Origin: Sphingopyxis soli
GTDB lineage: Bacteria > Pseudomonadota > Alphaproteobacteria > Sphingomonadales > Sphingomonadaceae
Length of the DNA stretch: 52,036 nt
Reading direction: 5' to 3'
Assembly (NCBI RefSeq): GCF_018682675.1
Contig: NZ_JAFMTR010000062.1
Coordinates: 1-52,036, forward strand
Shown: piece by piece, positions 25,529 to 33,873 of the stretch
How positions within the stretch are numbered: the stretch's first letter is position 1
Layout: each line of letters begins with the position of its first letter
The notes under the pieces: model-generated
What the model was told of the DNA's origin: nothing
Seen by the model: only the letters and a program-made list of their open reading frames with translations
Databases searched by the model: none
Program-made: the position numbers and the translations under genes

Positions 25529-26146
25529 ATGAGCAAGGACAAAGCCCCTGAGGGCGCCGAACCCAAAAAGGGTGGCAAGATGAAGAAGCTGCTGATGCTG
25601 GGCATCGGCGGCACCGCGCTGATCAGCGCGGGCGCAGGCGCCGGCATCTATCTGGGCGGCGGCCTTGGCGGCCATGAAGCGAAGCCCGAGGATCATTATC
25701 CGAAGCTTGTCGTGCGCAACGAGGGCGAGGAAGCCGCTGCTGCCGAAGGCGAAGAGGGCAAGGAGCCCGCGCCGAAGGTCGGCACCGTGTCGGTGCCGAA
25801 CGACCGCTTCAAGGTCGATCCGCGCAAATATGAGATCACCTATTACCCGATGACCGACGCCTTCACGACCAACCTCGCCGACGGTTCGGGCTTCCTGCAG
25901 GTCGGGATCAGCCTGTCGACCTTCTACGACGGCAAGGTGATCAGCAACATCAAGCGCCAGCAGGTGCCGATCCGTTCGGCGGTACTGATGGTGCTCGCCG
26001 AACAGGATCCGGCGCTGCTCTCGACCTCGCAGGGCAAGCAGCAGCTCCAGCGCCAGTTGACCAATGCGATCAACGACGTCCTGCGCGAAAAGGAAGGCTT
26101 TGGCGGCATCGACAATGTCTATTTCACGAGCCTGGTGATCCAGTGA
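25529..26146 (+). CDS. fliL: Flagellar basal-body-associated protein FliL
   Basis: 205-residue single-pass inner-membrane protein that supports the stators. It has a short Lys-rich cytoplasmic N-terminus, a membrane segment at about 20-40, an acidic Glu/Ala linker, and the periplasmic FliL domain ending in NDVLREKEGFGGIDNVYFTS. AAGGA lies 8 bases before the ATG. The end overlaps fliM as GTGA. Confidence 0.92.
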   Translation: MSKDKAPEGAEPKKGGKMKKLLMLGIGGTALISAGAGAGIYLGGGLGGHEAKPEDHYPKLVVRNEGEEAAAAEGEEGKEPAPKVGTVSVPNDRFKVDPRKYEITYYPMTDAFTTNLADGSGFLQVGISLSTFYDGKVISNIKRQQVPIRSAVLMVLAEQDPALLSTSQGKQQLQRQLTNAINDVLREKEGFGGIDNVYFTSLVIQ

Positions 26147-27057
26147 GCCTCGAACCGAAACCCATCGACACCTCGGCGAAGCAGGCTGCCGACGCAAAGG
26201 CGTCGCTGCTGCTGCGCAAGGCGGAGGACAGCTACGCCTTTCCGGTGCTCGACAGCGTCGGCAACCAGTTCGCGCGCAGCTTGCGCGACCTCGTCCGCGC
26301 GCTGGGCGCGCCGACGGTCAATGTCGAACGCGCCCCCGCAGTGCAGATGCGGTTCGCCGACTGGTGTCAGGACGTCTCGCCGGGCCTGTTCTGGCGCTAT
26401 CACGCCCCACCCCTCAAAGGCCCGGTGCTGCTCGCCGCAACGCGTCCGCTCGTCCTCCAGCTCGTCGACATCTTCTATGGCGGCAAGGGCCAGCTCGGCA
26501 GCGAACGCGAAGAACTGACCGACGCCGAAGAGCGTTTCGCCGCGCGCCTCGGCCGCGACATGGGAATGCAGCTCGCTGCGGCGTGGAAGGCCGGGATCGA
26601 ACCCGAACTCGACTGCGTCACCAGCGATCCCGCAAAGCTCGCGGCGGTCCGCGCCGACGACGAACTGCTCGTCCAGCGCTTCACGCTGCGCGGCGGGGTG
26701 TTCGAGGGCCGCACCATCCTCTGCGCCTATCCGCAGGCCGCGCTCCGCGGCATCGCCGGCGCCGACCCGATGCCCGAGATGCGCGATGCGCCCGCGATCG
26801 ACCCCGAATGGACCGCGACTCTCAACAAGGCGCTCAAGTCCGTGCGTCTTCCGGTGCGTTCCGTGCTCGCGCGTCCCGAGATTCCGCTCGTAAAATTATT
26901 GTCGCTCGAGGTCGGTGATATCATTCCGTTAACCATTCCGCGCAATGTTCCGGTAACCGTCGCCGGCCGCAGTTTCGCGTCCGGCAGCATCGGGGAAGCC
27001 AATGGGAATGCTGCCATCATGATTGAGACTATCGAAAAGGGATCGGACCATGACTGA
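26143..27057 (+). CDS. fliM: Flagellar motor switch protein FliM
   Basis: 304-residue C-ring protein. The middle and C-terminal domains are recognisable (DIFYGGKGQ at about 107-115, and a SpoA-type end with VGDIIPLTI). The classic CheY-binding N-terminal motif LSQxEIDALL is not visible; residues 1-30 are SLEPKPIDTSAKQAADAKAS and onward, so CheY contact may differ. It starts with GTG 26143 overlapping the fliL stop; overlaps fliN by 8 bases. Confidence 0.9.
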   Translation: MSLEPKPIDTSAKQAADAKASLLLRKAEDSYAFPVLDSVGNQFARSLRDLVRALGAPTVNVERAPAVQMRFADWCQDVSPGLFWRYHAPPLKGPVLLAATRPLVLQLVDIFYGGKGQLGSEREELTDAEERFAARLGRDMGMQLAAAWKAGIEPELDCVTSDPAKLAAVRADDELLVQRFTLRGGVFEGRTILCAYPQAALRGIAGADPMPEMRDAPAIDPEWTATLNKALKSVRLPVRSVLARPEIPLVKLLSLEVGDIIPLTIPRNVPVTVAGRSFASGSIGEANGNAAIMIETIEKGSDHD

Positions 27058-27382
27058 CATGAGCGAAGCCCCCGGCCGCACCGACCGTCGCGACAGCCGG
27101 ACGATCGCCGGCGCGCCCAATTTCGACCTGCTCGCGGGGGTCTCGCTGCGCGTCTCGGTCGAGGTCGGATCGACCTCGATGACGCTCGCCGAACTGCTCG
27201 CGCTTTCCGACGGCAGCGTCGTCGAACTCGACCGCGCCGCGAACGAGCTGCTCGACATCTATGCCAACGGCACGCTGATCGCGAAGGGCGAGATCGTCAG
27301 CGTCGACGGGCGATACGGCATCCAGGTCGCCGAACTCGTCGCGCCCGACCGCGGCATCGCGGGCTTCGAGCGGAGAGGCTGA
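27050..27382 (+). CDS. fliN: Flagellar motor switch protein FliN
   Basis: 110-residue C-ring protein of the SpoA fold (LRVSVEVGSTSMTLAELLAL, DGSVVELDRAANELLDIYAN, GEIVSVDGRYGIQV). ATG 27050 has AAGGGA 9 bases upstream and overlaps the fliM stop by 8 bases; an ATG nine codons further upstream would extend into fliM and is less likely. Confidence 0.93.
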   Translation: MTDMSEAPGRTDRRDSRTIAGAPNFDLLAGVSLRVSVEVGSTSMTLAELLALSDGSVVELDRAANELLDIYANGTLIAKGEIVSVDGRYGIQVAELVAPDRGIAGFERRG

Positions 27383-27663
27383 TGTTCGAATATATTCTTC
27401 GGCTGCTCATCCTGCTGCCGCTCGTCGGCGGCATGGCGTGGGGCAGCCTGTGGCTTTGGAAACGCGTCCAGATGGGCGTGCCGTTGACGCCGGGCGGCGC
27501 CAGGCAGGCGCGGCCGGTCGAAATGGTCGGCGTGTTGCCGCTCGGCCCCGGCACCAAACTTGCGGTCGTCGAATTCGCCGGACAGCAGATTCTGCTCTCG
27601 GTCTCGCGCGGCAATGTCACCCGCCTCGCCGACAACAGCCAGGGCGACTTCCATGCCGGCTAA
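27382..27663 (+). CDS. fliO: Flagellar biosynthetic protein FliO
   Basis: 93 residues with an N-terminal membrane segment (FEYILRLLILLPLVGG) and the short cytoplasmic FliO domain (MVGVLPLGPGTKLAVVEFAG). FliO helps assemble the FliP ring of the export gate. The ATG shares one base with the fliN stop, and the end overlaps fliP by 11 bases. Confidence 0.85.
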   Translation: MFEYILRLLILLPLVGGMAWGSLWLWKRVQMGVPLTPGGARQARPVEMVGVLPLGPGTKLAVVEFAGQQILLSVSRGNVTRLADNSQGDFHAG

Positions 27664-28453
27664 GACGCCCGTCAAGGGATTGACGCCGCGCGCCCGCTGG
27701 CTGCGCCGCGCCGCCATCGCGGGCGGCATCGCGCTTCTCGCGACGGCCGCGCCCGCGCTCGCGCAGGAAGCCGACGCCAGCGGACTGACCCGCGCCGTCA
27801 ACGAAATCGGCGGCAACGGCCGCCCGCTGTCGCTATCGCTGCAGATCCTCGTCCTGATGAGCCTGCTGACGGTGCTGCCGTCGCTGCTCCTGATGATGAC
27901 CAGCTTCACGCGCATCATCATCGTGCTGTCGATCCTGCGCCACGCGCTCGGGCTCCAGCAGACGCCGCCGAACCAGGTGCTCGTCGGCCTCAGCCTCTTC
28001 CTGTCGCTGTTCGTGATGCAGCCCGTGATCAGCGAGGTGAACCGCGTCGCGATCGAGCCCTATGGCCAGGAACAGATCGATATCGGCACCGCCGTCACCC
28101 GCTCGGGCGACGCGCTGCACGGTTTTATGATGACCCAGACACGCAAGTCCGACCTGATGATGTTCGCGAAGATCGCCAAGGCGCCGACCTATGCGAGCCC
28201 GAAGGACGTGCCTTTCTCGATCCTGCTGCCCGCCTTCGTCACCAGCGAGCTCAAGACCGCCTTCCAGATCGGCTTCCTGATCTTCCTGCCCTTTCTGGTC
28301 ATCGACCTGATCGTCGCATCGGCACTGATGTCGCTGGGCATGATGATGCTGTCGCCGACGGTCATCTCGATGCCTTTCAAGCTGCTGCTCTTCGTCCTCG
28401 TCGACGGCTGGGCGCTGACGATGGGTTCGCTCGCCTCCTCTTTCGGAACCTAG
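27653..28453 (+). CDS. fliP: Flagellar export gate protein FliP
   Basis: 266-residue polytopic export-gate subunit with a cleavable signal ending ALAQ near residue 38, as many FliP proteins have. Conserved family segments are present: MTSFTRIIIVLSILRHALGL, QTPPNQVLVGLSLFL, LLPAFVTSELKTAFQIGF and MMMLSPTVISMPFKLLLFV. ATG 27653 was chosen for AGGG 8 bases upstream and for giving the signal peptide at the N-terminus. Confidence 0.95.
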   Translation: MPAKTPVKGLTPRARWLRRAAIAGGIALLATAAPALAQEADASGLTRAVNEIGGNGRPLSLSLQILVLMSLLTVLPSLLLMMTSFTRIIIVLSILRHALGLQQTPPNQVLVGLSLFLSLFVMQPVISEVNRVAIEPYGQEQIDIGTAVTRSGDALHGFMMTQTRKSDLMMFAKIAKAPTYASPKDVPFSILLPAFVTSELKTAFQIGFLIFLPFLVIDLIVASALMSLGMMMLSPTVISMPFKLLLFVLVDGWALTMGSLASSFGT

Positions 28454-28456
28454 ACG

Positions 28457-28726
28457 ATGGAAGCCGATTATTTTGTCGGACTTGCGCAGCAATCGCTTTG
28501 GGTGCTCGCGCTCGCCTCGGCGCCGATCCTGATCCCGATTCTCGTCGTCGGCGTGCTGCTCGGCATGGTGCAGGCCGCGACCTCGATCAACGAACAGACG
28601 CTGAGCTTCGTGCCCAAGCTGATCGTGACCGCGATCTGCCTCGCGATCTTCGGCAGCAGCATCCTCGTGCTGCTGACCGATTTCACCCGCGACCTGTTCG
28701 CGGAGATCCCGAATCTGGTCCGCTAG
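28457..28726 (+). CDS. fliQ: Flagellar export gate protein FliQ
   Basis: 89-residue protein of two membrane helices with the conserved loop VGVLLGMVQAATSINEQTL and SFVPKLIV between and after them. It stacks on FliP/FliR in the export gate. It starts 3 bases after the fliP stop. Confidence 0.95.
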   Translation: MEADYFVGLAQQSLWVLALASAPILIPILVVGVLLGMVQAATSINEQTLSFVPKLIVTAICLAIFGSSILVLLTDFTRDLFAEIPNLVR

Positions 28727-28735
28727 GACCGCGCG

Positions 28736-29518
28736 ATGGTCCCGGCCGAAATCCCGAATGTCGAAGCGATGCTCCAGCTCTGGATGCTGGGGATGATCCG
28801 CCCGGGCGCGGCCTTCATCGCCGCGCCGGTGTTCGGCGCCGCCAATGTGCCGGTGCAGCTCCGCCTCGTCATCGCGCTCGCGGTCGGGGTTCCCGCTGTT
28901 GCCGCGTCGGGGATGACGCTGCCGCCCGAAGGTATCGTCTCGGTCCCCGGTTTCCTGATGATCGTCGGCGAGGTCGTGATCGGCCTCGCGATCGGTTTCG
29001 TGCTCCAGATGGGGCTCGCCGCCGCGCTGCTCGCGGGCGAAACGATCAGCAACACGATGGGCCTCGGCTTCGCATCGATGGTCGATCCGCTGAGCGGCAC
29101 GTCGAGCAGCGTCGTCGGGCAATTTCTCTCGATGCTCGCGACCGCGCTCTTCCTTGCCGCCGACGGGCATCTGCTGCTGATCCGGATCATCGTCGACAGC
29201 TATAATGCGCTCCCGCCCGGCAACGCCTTTCCGTCCTTCTCCGCGATCGGCGGGCTGTTGCGGTTCGCGAGCCTGATGTTCGCCGCCGGGCTGACGATCG
29301 CGCTGCCGGTCGGCTTCGTGCTCGTGCTCGTCCAGATGATCATGGGCGTGATCGGACGATCGGCGCCCGCGATGAACCTGTTCGCGGTCGGCCTGCCCGC
29401 GACCTTGCTCGCCGGCGTCGTCCTGCTCGGGGTCGCCACCCCGGCAATGGCCGAGGCGATCGCGCGTTTCCTGTCCGACGCGCTCGACATGGCGCGCGTC
29501 CTCGCCGCGGGGCGCTGA
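28736..29518 (+). CDS. fliR: Flagellar export gate protein FliR
   Basis: 260-residue inner-membrane gate protein with several membrane helices. Family marks include RPGAAFIAAPVFGAANVPVQ and ALFLAADGHLLLIRIIVDSY. It is spaced 9 bases after fliQ and 3 bases before flhB. Confidence 0.94.
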   Translation: MVPAEIPNVEAMLQLWMLGMIRPGAAFIAAPVFGAANVPVQLRLVIALAVGVPAVAASGMTLPPEGIVSVPGFLMIVGEVVIGLAIGFVLQMGLAAALLAGETISNTMGLGFASMVDPLSGTSSSVVGQFLSMLATALFLAADGHLLLIRIIVDSYNALPPGNAFPSFSAIGGLLRFASLMFAAGLTIALPVGFVLVLVQMIMGVIGRSAPAMNLFAVGLPATLLAGVVLLGVATPAMAEAIARFLSDALDMARVLAAGR

Positions 29519-29521
29519 GCG

Positions 29522-30661
29522 ATGGCCGGAACGACCGAACGCGACCAGAAGACCGAACAGCCAACCGCGAAGAAGCTCGCCGATTCGGCGCGCGAAGGCG
29601 ATGTGCTGATGTCGAAGGAGCTTGCGACCGCGCTGATGATGCTCGCCGGCGCCGGCTGGCTGTTCGCCGCCGGCGGCTGGCTCGTGCAATCGGCAGGCGA
29701 ACTTCTGAAGCGAGGGCTGACGCTGGGCGCCGACGATGTCGCGCATTTCGCGCCCGGCGAGGCGGTGATGCGCAATGGCGTCGAAATCCTGTTGCCGCTT
29801 TCGAGCCTATTCGCGCTCGCTTTGGTCGCGAGCGTCGCCGCCCCGGCGATGCTCGGCTCGTTCGGCTGGCGCGGCAAGGCGATCGCCTTCAAGGGCAACC
29901 GGATGAACCCGCTCTCGGGAATCAAGCGCATCTTCGGTCCGCAAGGCCTGATCGAACTGGTCAAGTCGCTCGCCAAGGTGCTCCTGCTCGGCACCATCGG
30001 CTATTGGCTCGTCGCGAACAGCCTGCCCGCGATCATGTCGATGGCGCAGGCCGACCTCAACGGCGCGATCGGGCTGGCCGGCAAGTCGGTCGGCCATGCG
30101 ATGCTCGCGATGGCCGGCGGCCTCGTGGTCATCGCGCTGATCGACGTTCCCGCGCAATGGTATCAGCGCAACCGCCGCCTGATGATGAGCAAGCAGGAGG
30201 TGAAGGAGGAGATGCGCCAGTCCGACGGCGCCCCCGAACTCAAGCAGGCGCAGCGCCAGCGGCAGCACGAGATACTGAGCGGTTCGGCGCGCAAGGCCGT
30301 GTCGGATGCGACCGTGGTCCTCACCAACCCGACCCATTTCTCGGTCGCACTCCGCTATCGGCCCGGCCAGGATGCCGCGCCGGTCGTGGTCGCGCGCGGC
30401 CGCGGCGACGTCGCGCTGTCGATCCGCGAACTGGCACGCGGCGCCCATGTCCCGATCCTCGAATATCCGGCACTGACCCGCGCGATCTACTTCACCGCGC
30501 GCGCGGGGCGGACGATCCCCGAGGAATTGTTCGTCGCGGCCGCGACCGTCCTAGCCTTCGTCTTCCAGCTCGAACGCGCGGTCGCCGAGGGGATCTCGAA
30601 GCCATCGGTCGACGTGCCGCCGTCGCACCGCTTCGACCCCGAAGGCCGCCGACAAAATTGA
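29522..30661 (+). CDS. flhB: Flagellar export switch protein FlhB
   Basis: 379 residues: four membrane helices then a cytoplasmic domain with the autocleavage site Asn269-Pro-Thr-His in LTNPTHFSVALRY, at the same numbering as enteric FlhB. Cleavage lets FliK flip export from hook to filament subunits. The N-terminal EQPTAKKLADSAREGDV is the family start. Last gene of the fliE operon before a separate promoter for fliD. Confidence 0.95.
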   Translation: MAGTTERDQKTEQPTAKKLADSAREGDVLMSKELATALMMLAGAGWLFAAGGWLVQSAGELLKRGLTLGADDVAHFAPGEAVMRNGVEILLPLSSLFALALVASVAAPAMLGSFGWRGKAIAFKGNRMNPLSGIKRIFGPQGLIELVKSLAKVLLLGTIGYWLVANSLPAIMSMAQADLNGAIGLAGKSVGHAMLAMAGGLVVIALIDVPAQWYQRNRRLMMSKQEVKEEMRQSDGAPELKQAQRQRQHEILSGSARKAVSDATVVLTNPTHFSVALRYRPGQDAAPVVVARGRGDVALSIRELARGAHVPILEYPALTRAIYFTARAGRTIPEELFVAAATVLAFVFQLERAVAEGISKPSVDVPPSHRFDPEGRRQN

Positions 30662-30672
30662 CCCTTCGGCGC

Positions 30673-30699
30673 TTAAGACACCGGAATCCCGGCCGTTAA
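30673..30699 (+). promoter_or_regulatory. sigma28-type promoter of fliD-fliS
   Basis: TTAA (30673-30676), exactly 15 bases, GCCGTTAA (30692-30699). It lies in the 59-bp gap after flhB and 21 bases before the fliD start, so the transcript leader is short. Same pattern as the fliC, motA and flgM promoters here. Confidence 0.65.
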
Positions 30700-30720
30700 G
30701 AAGCTCGAAGGATATTCACC

Positions 30721-32091
30721 ATGGTTACATCGATCGCCTCTTCGCTCGGCGCCGGGTCGGGAATCGACATCGCAAAGCTGGTCAGCGACCTGTCGTCGGC
30801 GTCGCGCGAGCCGAAGGTCGCGCGTCTGGGCGGCCTGATCACCGCCAACACGGCGCGGATCAGCGCGGTATCGCAGGCGCGGTCGGATCTTGTCGGCTTT
30901 GCCGATTCGCTCGAACAGATGATTTCCGACGGGTCGCTGCGGAGCAAGCCGACAGTGTCGGACGAAAGCGTCCTAGCCGCGACCGCCCGTGCGGGCCTGC
31001 AAGCCGACAAATTCGCCGCAACGATTGTCGTCAACAGCCTTGCCCGCGCGCAGAGCAGCTATTCGGGCGTCGTCGCCGACAAGACGGCAGCGATCGGCAC
31101 CGGAACGATGACCCTGACCGTCAACGGGGTTGCAAAGACGATCACCGTCGGCGCGACGAACAACAGCCTCGAGGGGCTCGCCACCGCGATCAACGCCAGC
31201 GGCGCCGGGGTGACCGCTTCGATCATCTCCGACCAGGGCGGCAGCCGCCTGATCCTGAAAGGCGCGACGGGCGCCGCCAACGCCTTCACGCTCACCGCCG
31301 ACGGCGCCGCCGATCCGGGGCTCAGCGCTTTTGCGACCAATGGCGGCCTCTCGGTCGGCCAGACCGCCGCGAACGCCGAATTCACGCTCGACGGCGTCGC
31401 CTTCAGCCGCGCGTCGAACACGATCGACGACGTCGTGCCCGGCATATCGTTGACGCTCAAGAAGGCCGCTCCCGGTCAACCGGTCGACCTTGGCGCGAGC
31501 CGCCCGCTCGATATGATCAAGCAGACCGTTGGCGATTTCGTCGACGTCTATAACCAGCTCAAGAAGAGCCTGCAGGCGGCGTCGAAACTGTCGGGCGCCA
31601 CGACGGGGCTGCGCGAGCTGGAACGCGAGCTCAATACGCTCGTCACCAAGGTGCTCACCAGCCATGGCAGCATCAACAGGCTCTCCGACATCGGCGTCTC
31701 GACCGCGAAGGACGGAACGCTGACGCTCGACAAGGTCAAGCTCGACGCGGTGCTGGCGTCGGACGCCGGCGCGGTCGAGGGGTTGTTCAATCCCCTTCGC
31801 GACGGCACGCACAATCCGGTCACCGACCCGGGCATCGCGGGCGCGCTAGACGCAATCCGCGACAAGGCGGTGGCGACCGACGGCGCGATCGGCCGGCTGG
31901 AGAAATCGCTGGCCGACAAGGGCACCTCGCTGTCGAAGGAACTCGAAAAGGTCGAGACCCGCGAAGCGGCGTACAAGGCGCGGCTTGAGAAGCAATATTC
32001 GCAGCTCGACGTCAAGCTGAACGCCTTCAAGGCGACGCAGGCCTATCTGGAGCAGCAGATCAAGCTGTGGTCCAATTCCAATAACGACTGA
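30721..32091 (+). CDS. fliD: Flagellar filament cap protein FliD
   Basis: 456-residue filament cap, needed for flagellin folding at the tip. It opens with SIASSLGAGSGIDIAKLVSDL, typical of FliD, and has the C-terminal coiled-coil domain ending ATQAYLEQQIKLWSNSNND. The middle is variable. It is preceded by a sigma28-type promoter, and its stop shares one base with the fliS ATG (TGATG). Confidence 0.94.
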   Translation: MVTSIASSLGAGSGIDIAKLVSDLSSASREPKVARLGGLITANTARISAVSQARSDLVGFADSLEQMISDGSLRSKPTVSDESVLAATARAGLQADKFAATIVVNSLARAQSSYSGVVADKTAAIGTGTMTLTVNGVAKTITVGATNNSLEGLATAINASGAGVTASIISDQGGSRLILKGATGAANAFTLTADGAADPGLSAFATNGGLSVGQTAANAEFTLDGVAFSRASNTIDDVVPGISLTLKKAAPGQPVDLGASRPLDMIKQTVGDFVDVYNQLKKSLQAASKLSGATTGLRELERELNTLVTKVLTSHGSINRLSDIGVSTAKDGTLTLDKVKLDAVLASDAGAVEGLFNPLRDGTHNPVTDPGIAGALDAIRDKAVATDGAIGRLEKSLADKGTSLSKELEKVETREAAYKARLEKQYSQLDVKLNAFKATQAYLEQQIKLWSNSNND

Positions 32092-32495
32092 TGGTACCGA
32101 TGACGACCGCCACCGCCTCGACCGTCCGCGCGACCGGACTCTATCGCCGCCTGCAGAACGAAAGCCGGGCAAGCGCGGCCGACCCGATCGAGCTCGTGAC
32201 CATGCTCTATGACGAGCTGGAGACCGCGGTGGGCGTACTCGCGGCGATGGTGCGCCAGGGGCAGCGCGTGTCGGCGACCGAACCCGCGCACCGCGCCCGC
32301 GCGATCCTGATCGGACTCGACGTCGGGCTCGATCACGAGAATGGCGGCGACGTCGCCGAGGCGCTCGCCCGCGTCTATCGCAGCATGCGGCGCAAGCTCG
32401 ACAATGCCGTCGCCGCGAACGATGCCGACGAGCTCGACGAGCTGCTCAAGGGCATTGTCACCGTCAGTTCGGCCTGGCGCCAGCTGCGCCAGTAA
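32091..32495 (+). CDS. fliS: Flagellin export chaperone FliS
   Basis: 134 residues, helical, with the family core SAADPIELVTMLYDELETAV. FliS binds the flagellin C-terminus before export. Starts in a 1-base overlap with fliD; an ATG three codons downstream is also possible. Confidence 0.88.
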   Translation: MVPMTTATASTVRATGLYRRLQNESRASAADPIELVTMLYDELETAVGVLAAMVRQGQRVSATEPAHRARAILIGLDVGLDHENGGDVAEALARVYRSMRRKLDNAVAANDADELDELLKGIVTVSSAWRQLRQ

Positions 32496-32504
32496 TTTGT
32501 CACG

Positions 32505-32593
32505 ACCCTGAAAAGGGTTCGGCACCGGCCGCTTCCCCGCTGCCGCCAAAGGTGGGGACAGGCGACAGAGGGAATGATGCGACCGGTGCCGAA
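32505..32593. terminator. Hairpins between convergent fliS and the fleQ-like gene
   Basis: ACCCT-GAAA-AGGGT (32505-32518) is a small hairpin 10 bases after fliS. TTCGGCACCGG (32518-32528) is repeated in exact reverse complement at 32583-32593. No clear T-tract follows, so a bidirectional stop is a guess. Confidence 0.35.
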
Positions 32594-32624
32594 TTCAGCG
32601 GCGCCGAAACTGGTGGGGTAGTTA

Positions 32625-33716
32625 TCAGGCGGCCTGCTGCTGAACTCCATATTTGCGCATCTTCTCGATCAGCGTCGTGCGCTTCAGGGTCAGGAGGCGC
32701 GCCGCCTCCGAGATGATGCCGTCGGCGAGGTCGAGCGCATTGTGGATCTGTTCGAGCTCGATGTTTTCGATCTCGCGCTTAAGGTCGATCGGGCGGCCCG
32801 GGGCCGGCGTTTTGGCGAAGGGCATCGGCGCGGGCTGGCCGTCGTCGATCGCGGCAGCAGCGATCGGAGCAGCCGGGCGCGGCGCCAACACCGCGGTCGG
32901 ATTCAGAAGCATGGCGACGTCGTCGGCGCCAAGCGTCTCGCCGCCGTAAAGCACGCTGGCGCGCTCGACGAAATTGCGCAGTTCGCGAACATTGCCCGGC
33001 CAGCGATGCTCCATCAGCACCGCGAGCGCGGCGTCGTCATAGCGGCATTTGGTTTCGCCGGGCATGTTGCGCTGGAAATGGCGGATCAGCGCCGGAATAT
33101 CCTCGACCCGCGCCGCGAGGCTCGGAACCTGCAGGACAACGACGCCGAGGCGGAAGAAAAGGTCCTCACGGAAACGGCCGTCGGCGACCGCGGTGCCCAT
33201 ATCCTGGTGGGTCGCCGAGATGACGCGGACGTCGACTTTCTTCATCTCGCTGCTGCCGACGCGGACGATCGTCCGGTCTTCGAGCACGCGGAGAAGTTTG
33301 ACCTGCATGTCGAAGCGCATGTCGCCGATTTCATCGAGGAAGAGCGTCCCGCCCTCGCTCGCTTCAAAATGCCCGATGCGGCGGGCGTGGGCGCCGGTGA
33401 AGCTGCCCTTTTCATGCCCGAACAGCTCGGATTCGATAAGGTCGGCGGGAATGGCGCCGCAGTTGATCGCCGAGAAGGCCTTGCCCGAACGGATGCCTTC
33501 ATCGTGGATCGCGCGGGCGACCAGTTCCTTGCCCGAGCCCGAGGGGCCGCAGAGCATGACCGATGCATTGGAGCGGGCGACCCGCCGGATCATTTCGCGA
33601 AGCTGGACCACCGCCGGGCTGTGCCCGATGATCAGCGCCTCAAGCGCCGAGCGATCCTTTCCATTCTGTCCAACAGTCTGCCCCACGGTCATTTTCGTCT
33701 CCACCGCGCCCCCCAT
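32625..33716 (-). CDS. fleQ: FleQ-like sigma54-dependent flagellar activator lacking a receiver domain
   Basis: AAA+ enhancer-binding protein of 363 residues: Walker A GPSGSGKE at about 57-64, a GSFTGA sigma54-contact loop at 104-109 (a GAFTGA variant), Walker B LFLDEIGD at 125-132, and a C-terminal Fis-type helix-turn-helix LLTLKRTTLIEKMRKYG that closely resembles FleQ. No receiver or FleQ N-terminal domain precedes the AAA+ core, which starts at about residue 25. It is probably the master regulator of the four sigma54 promoters in this window. ATG 33716 follows GAGGG; ATG 33692 with GGAG upstream is an alternative start. FlbD is the other possible name. Confidence 0.85.
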   Translation of the reverse strand: MGGAVETKMTVGQTVGQNGKDRSALEALIIGHSPAVVQLREMIRRVARSNASVMLCGPSGSGKELVARAIHDEGIRSGKAFSAINCGAIPADLIESELFGHEKGSFTGAHARRIGHFEASEGGTLFLDEIGDMRFDMQVKLLRVLEDRTIVRVGSSEMKKVDVRVISATHQDMGTAVADGRFREDLFFRLGVVVLQVPSLAARVEDIPALIRHFQRNMPGETKCRYDDAALAVLMEHRWPGNVRELRNFVERASVLYGGETLGADDVAMLLNPTAVLAPRPAAPIAAAAIDDGQPAPMPFAKTPAPGRPIDLKREIENIELEQIHNALDLADGIISEAARLLTLKRTTLIEKMRKYGVQQQAA

Positions 33717-33766
33717 TCGGCGCCCTCTTGATGGAGACAGAAATTGAGGAAAATGGTAAACGAATG

Positions 33767-33795
33767 ATTATCCAAATTAACACAACCCATTGAAA
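33767..33795 (-). promoter_or_regulatory. Weak sigma70-like promoter before the fleQ-like gene
   Basis: On the minus strand, TTTCAA and GATAAT are 17 bases apart, about 50 bases before the start codon. The -10 box is good and the -35 box poor, which would fit a promoter that needs an activator at the palindrome just upstream. Confidence 0.35.
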
Positions 33796-33801
33796 ACAAA
33801 G

Positions 33802-33826
33802 CATTATTGCCAGACTGGCAGTAATG
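33802..33826. promoter_or_regulatory. 25-bp palindrome upstream of the fleQ-like gene
   Basis: The left arm CATTATTGCCAG pairs with the right arm CTGGCAGTAATG around a central A, with 11 of 12 pairs matching. A second, weaker copy (TGCCAGATTGGC core, 33861-33872) overlaps the end of motB. The site sits just upstream of the possible -35 box, where a dimeric regulator could control this top-level gene. The regulator is unknown. Confidence 0.55.
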
Positions 33827-33873
33827 TTGGCGCAATTTGGTCGTTTACGAATTTTAATACTGCCAGATTGGCT

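Noticed and set aside
27833..29746. Minus-strand open frame of about 640 codons, His/Asp/Glu/Arg-rich, across fliP-fliQ-fliR
   Set aside because: Low-complexity antisense frame over strongly conserved export-gate genes.
33815..33835. sigma54 promoter near the fleQ-like gene (CTGGCAGTAATGTTGGC on the plus strand)
   Set aside because: The -12 GC is out of place by one base and the strand points away from the fleQ-like gene into motB antisense.
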